Shown: positions 25,520 to 28,108 of the stretch, piece after piece
Position numbering within the stretch: the stretch's first letter is position 1
Layout of the letters: each line of letters starts with the position of its first letter
From: Acidobacteriaceae bacterium
GTDB taxonomy: Bacteria; Acidobacteriota; Terriglobia; Terriglobales; Acidobacteriaceae
DNA: 28,108 nt
Assembly: GCA_003133425.1 (NCBI GenBank)
Contig: PKXI01000345.1
Span: 13,563 to 41,670, forward strand
Direction of reading: 5' to 3'
Notes under the pieces: model-generated
The model's input: the letters and a program-made list of their open reading frames with translations, nothing else
The model's database searches: none
Told to the model about the DNA's origin: nothing
Made by a program: the position numbers and the translations under genes

Positions 25520-26018
25520 AATCAACCTTCTTCGGAGCCGATTCATCGGCCTGCGTGGCCGCGGCCAACACCGATTCAAAGATGCGCATGAACCCGGTGC
25601 AGCGGCAGAGATTGCCTGCAAGCCCCTCGCGAATCTCCGCCATGCTGGGGTGAGGGTTGCGCTCGATCAGTTGCGCGGTAGCCATCAACATTCCCGGCGT
25701 GCAGATGCCGCATTGCGCGCCACCGCAATCAAGAAACGCCTGCTGAATCGGATGAAGTTTGCCATTCGTTGCGAGGCCTTCAACTGTTTGAACATCGGCG
25801 CCCTCGGCCTGCAACACTGGCACCAGGCAACTGTTTACCAACTCACCATTCATGCGCACAGAGCAGGAGCCGCACTCGCCTTCGCCGCACCCTTCCTTGG
25901 TGCCGGTGAGATGAAGGTCTTCTCGCAGCACATCGAGCAGGCGCTTCATCGGCGGCGCTTGAACTTCGCAACTCTTGCCGTTGATGGTGAAATGAATTGT
26001 AGGCCAGGACGTGCTCAT
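25509..26018 (-). CDS. xdhC: Xanthine dehydrogenase 2Fe-2S subunit
   Basis: A 169-residue small subunit with two [2Fe-2S] clusters. The plant-ferredoxin-type cluster uses C44, C49, C52 and C64 (GCGEGECGSCS). The second uses C103, C106, C138 and C140 (AQCGICTPG, LCRCTG). It relays electrons from molybdenum to FAD. The ATG overlaps the stop of the molybdopterin subunit gene (ATGA). Length is typical for separate XDH or CO-dehydrogenase small subunits. Confidence 0.94.
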   Translation of the reverse strand: MSTSWPTIHFTINGKSCEVQAPPMKRLLDVLREDLHLTGTKEGCGEGECGSCSVRMNGELVNSCLVPVLQAEGADVQTVEGLATNGKLHPIQQAFLDCGGAQCGICTPGMLMATAQLIERNPHPSMAEIREGLAGNLCRCTGFMRIFESVLAAATQADESAPKKVDYAR

Positions 26019-28108
26019 AGGGTTGCCTGCTCCTCGACTTGCTGGTGAGCGGCGAGACCGGCGAACAGATCCTCCGGCAGCAGAGGGATCGCATGGAAGC
26101 TGATGCCCGTGGCGTCTTTGATCGCGTTCACAATTGCGGGCGCGGGCCCGTCGTGAGGTAGTTCGCCGATGCCTTTTGCGCCATAACCGCCATACCGAAA
26201 CGGAATCTCTTCGAAGAACACGTGGATCGGTGGAACATCTTCAGCGGTTGGAATAATGTAATTCGTCATCTGGTTGTTGGCCATGTGCCCGTTCTGCAGG
26301 ACCACTTTTTCGTAGAGCGCATAGCCAATGCCCTGTGCAATGCCTCCTTCGATTTGCCCTGTCGCCAACACCGGATTGAGAACTCGCCCCACCTCCTGCA
26401 CCGTCCAGAACTCTTCCACTTCAGCGGAAAACGTAACCGTATCCACGGCCACTTGCGCCACGTGAATGGACCACGCGTAAGAGGGATACGCCTCGCCGCG
26501 ATATTTCTCATCGTCCCAGAAGATACCCGGCGGTGCTTCGTAGCGGACGAGTGAAGCGACTTCACCCTTTGCTGTACGATAGCGCTCGCAAGCCGCAAAG
26601 AATTCTTTAGGCGTGAACTTTGCGCCAAGGCCGGCATGCTCGCGGAGCATTTCAACCAGTTGCACCCCGGCGCGTTCAATCAGCCGGCCCACCACCATCA
26701 CCGTGCGCGACGCAACAGTGGGGCCGCTGTTCGGCACCATGCCAGTATCCGCAGCCGCCATAATGATGTCTTCGTAATCGATGCCAATGGATTCGGCGGC
26801 GATTTGCGTGAGCACAGTATTCGTGCCCTGCCCGAATTCAGTATTCGACACCAGCACGCGCACTTTTCTCTCAGGCGTAACATCCAGTCCCGCAAGCGAA
26901 TTCAAAATGCGTTCACCGGAGCCGGTAAAACCGGAGCCGTGATAGAAGCAGGCAATGCCGAGGCCGCGTTTGACCGCACTGGATGGATTCTCACGCGCAA
27001 ACCGTGCCCGCCTGGCATGATAGTCGCTCTCCCGCAGAGCCCGTTCGAGCAACTGATCCATGATCACCGGCTCGCGCATCACCTGCTCTGTTGCGGTTGT
27101 GTCTCCGTCGTGTAGAAAATTTCTCCGCCGAAATTCCACAGGATCGATGCCCAGTGCCGCAGCGACCTCATCCATGTGCCGCTCGAGCGCGAAGATGGCC
27201 TGTGGCGCTCCGAATCCGCGAAACGCCCCGTAGGGAACTGTATTGGTTGCCCACGAGTTTGCGCGCACCCGCACGTTTGGGCACGAATAAGGACCAGGCG
27301 CGTGTAGAGTGGCGCGCGACAGCACAGTGGAAGAGAGTGTCGCGTATGCCCCGCCATCCATCGCAAGTTCTATATCCATCGCCAGCAGCTTTCCATCCTT
27401 GTCGAGCGCGGTGCGATGCCGCGTGCGCGACGGATGGCGCTTTGTAGTTGCGGCCAGGTCCTCCATGCGGTCGTAAACCATCTTGACCGGATGCCCACTC
27501 TTCATGGCCAGCAAAGCCGCGTGAGACGCGAGCGTAGAAGGGTAGTCCTCCTTGCCGCCAAACGCGCCGCCGGTCTCGGTCTGCACTACTCGCACCTTGT
27601 CGTCGGGCAAATCGAAAATCTTGATCAGCGTCTTATGCACGTAGTAGGGGCATTGCAGCGATCCCCACACCGATACGCCGTTCTCCGCGCTCCACTCTGC
27701 GATGATTCCGTTGTTCTCGATGTAAAGGTGTTCCTGCGCGCCGGTGCGATACTCGCCTTCAACAATGTGTGCAGCGCTCTCCCACACAGAGTCGACGTCG
27801 CCCTTTTCCAGCAGGAAACTCTTGAACAGGTTGTTGGAACCCCACACGATCTGATCCTGGCGTTCGCTCTCTTCAATTGTGAAGATCGGCGGCAGCGGAT
27901 CGTACTCGACGCGCACAGCGTCCACTGCCTCGCGCAGCTTATGTTTGTCGGCGTGTGCCAGCAGCAGTATCGCCTCATCGCAGTGGTTTACCTGGCCGTC
28001 AGCGAGGCAGGGTTGGTCGGCCACAATCAGCTGGATATGATTTTCGCCGGGGATGTCGGCGGCGGTAACAACGGTAAACTCGCTCCAGTCGATGCGGCGG
28101 TCAAACTC
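26015..28108 (-). CDS. xdhA: Xanthine dehydrogenase molybdopterin subunit (5' partial)
   Basis: The reading frame is open to the window edge: codons before the GTG at 28024 still read like the family (FDRRIDWSEFTVVTAADIPG), so the true start lies outside and about 697 residues are visible. Molybdopterin motifs: GGAFGGKED, NTVPYGAFRGFGAPQ, EFGQG, and the catalytic Glu in AKGIGE. The Glu of GGKE and an Arg 78 residues later (VLSRA) match Glu802 and Arg880 of bovine XDH in residue and spacing, supporting hypoxanthine/xanthine as substrate rather than an aldehyde. It is the first visible gene of the urate operon, followed by coupled 2Fe-2S, FAD, uraD, uraH and uricase genes. Only the N-terminal part of the first molybdopterin domain is missing. 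Confidence 0.93.
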   Translation of the reverse strand, partial: EFDRRIDWSEFTVVTAADIPGENHIQLIVADQPCLADGQVNHCDEAILLLAHADKHKLREAVDAVRVEYDPLPPIFTIEESERQDQIVWGSNNLFKSFLLEKGDVDSVWESAAHIVEGEYRTGAQEHLYIENNGIIAEWSAENGVSVWGSLQCPYYVHKTLIKIFDLPDDKVRVVQTETGGAFGGKEDYPSTLASHAALLAMKSGHPVKMVYDRMEDLAATTKRHPSRTRHRTALDKDGKLLAMDIELAMDGGAYATLSSTVLSRATLHAPGPYSCPNVRVRANSWATNTVPYGAFRGFGAPQAIFALERHMDEVAAALGIDPVEFRRRNFLHDGDTTATEQVMREPVIMDQLLERALRESDYHARRARFARENPSSAVKRGLGIACFYHGSGFTGSGERILNSLAGLDVTPERKVRVLVSNTEFGQGTNTVLTQIAAESIGIDYEDIIMAAADTGMVPNSGPTVASRTVMVVGRLIERAGVQLVEMLREHAGLGAKFTPKEFFAACERYRTAKGEVASLVRYEAPPGIFWDDEKYRGEAYPSYAWSIHVAQVAVDTVTFSAEVEEFWTVQEVGRVLNPVLATGQIEGGIAQGIGYALYEKVVLQNGHMANNQMTNYIIPTAEDVPPIHVFFEEIPFRYGGYGAKGIGELPHDGPAPAIVNAIKDATGISFHAIPLLPEDLFAGLAAHQQVEEQATL

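Noticed and set aside
1..28108. CRISPR array, tRNA or rRNA genes, insertion sequences, prophage
   Set aside because: I saw no regularly spaced repeats, no cloverleaf-like or rRNA-like segments, and no transposase, integrase or phage structural reading frame on either strand.

Overview
The window looks like chromosomal DNA of a soil-type Acidobacteriota (class Terriglobia or a relative). I infer this from three things: a 1320-residue Oar-like TonB-dependent receptor with an N-terminal carboxypeptidase-regulatory-like domain, a membrane-anchored winged-helix regulator fused to a TolB/PD40 beta-propeller, and short palindromic repeats of kinds I associate with that phylum. No taxonomic marker gene is present, so this is an inference. 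Coding density is high, most gene starts are supported by GGAG/GAGG-type ribosome binding sites, and several starts are GTG.

Layout. 1-653: non-coding, with short palindromic repeats. 654-3843: a secreted double retropepsin-like protease, divergent from the winged-helix/propeller regulator. 3909-14695: the core of the window. ssnA (minus strand) is divergent from a six-gene plus-strand operon: a PreA/dihydroorotate-dehydrogenase-like Fe-S flavoprotein, a threonine-synthase-like PLP enzyme, a second divergent fold-type-II PLP enzyme, an XdhD-type fused [2Fe-2S]/molybdopterin hydroxylase, a YgeY-type M20 hydrolase and a D-aminoacylase-family amidohydrolase. A perfect CRP-type palindrome lies between ssnA and the operon. 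14748-16405: a LacI-family repressor divergent from a yeast-type cytosine/nucleoside deaminase. 16431-20449: a bidirectional terminator, then the TonB receptor. 20843-21340: a DUF2165 membrane protein gene broken by an amber codon. 21345-28108: a minus-strand block comprising an APC permease, uricase, 5-hydroxyisourate hydrolase, OHCU decarboxylase, and the FAD, [2Fe-2S] and molybdopterin subunits of xanthine dehydrogenase. The last of these runs off the window end.

How the genes fit together. The minus-strand block at the right is a textbook aerobic route from hypoxanthine/xanthine through urate, 5-hydroxyisourate and OHCU to (S)-allantoin; five of its six enzyme genes overlap their upstream neighbour and uricase follows after 3 nt. 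The left operon resembles the E. coli ygeY-ssnA-xdhD group, originally linked to selenium-dependent molybdenum hydroxylases and later to anaerobic purine/urate breakdown. Here it has a different complement: a PreA-like protein where E. coli has YgfK, a pair of PLP enzymes where E. coli has YgeX, and a D-aminoacylase-like protein where E. coli has HyuA. Both molybdenum hydroxylases keep the Glu and Arg that hold purines in xanthine dehydrogenase. The best candidate for an undescribed system is therefore this six-gene operon plus ssnA: a probable second purine or N-heterocycle catabolic route next to the classical one. Its substrate cannot be settled from sequence alone.
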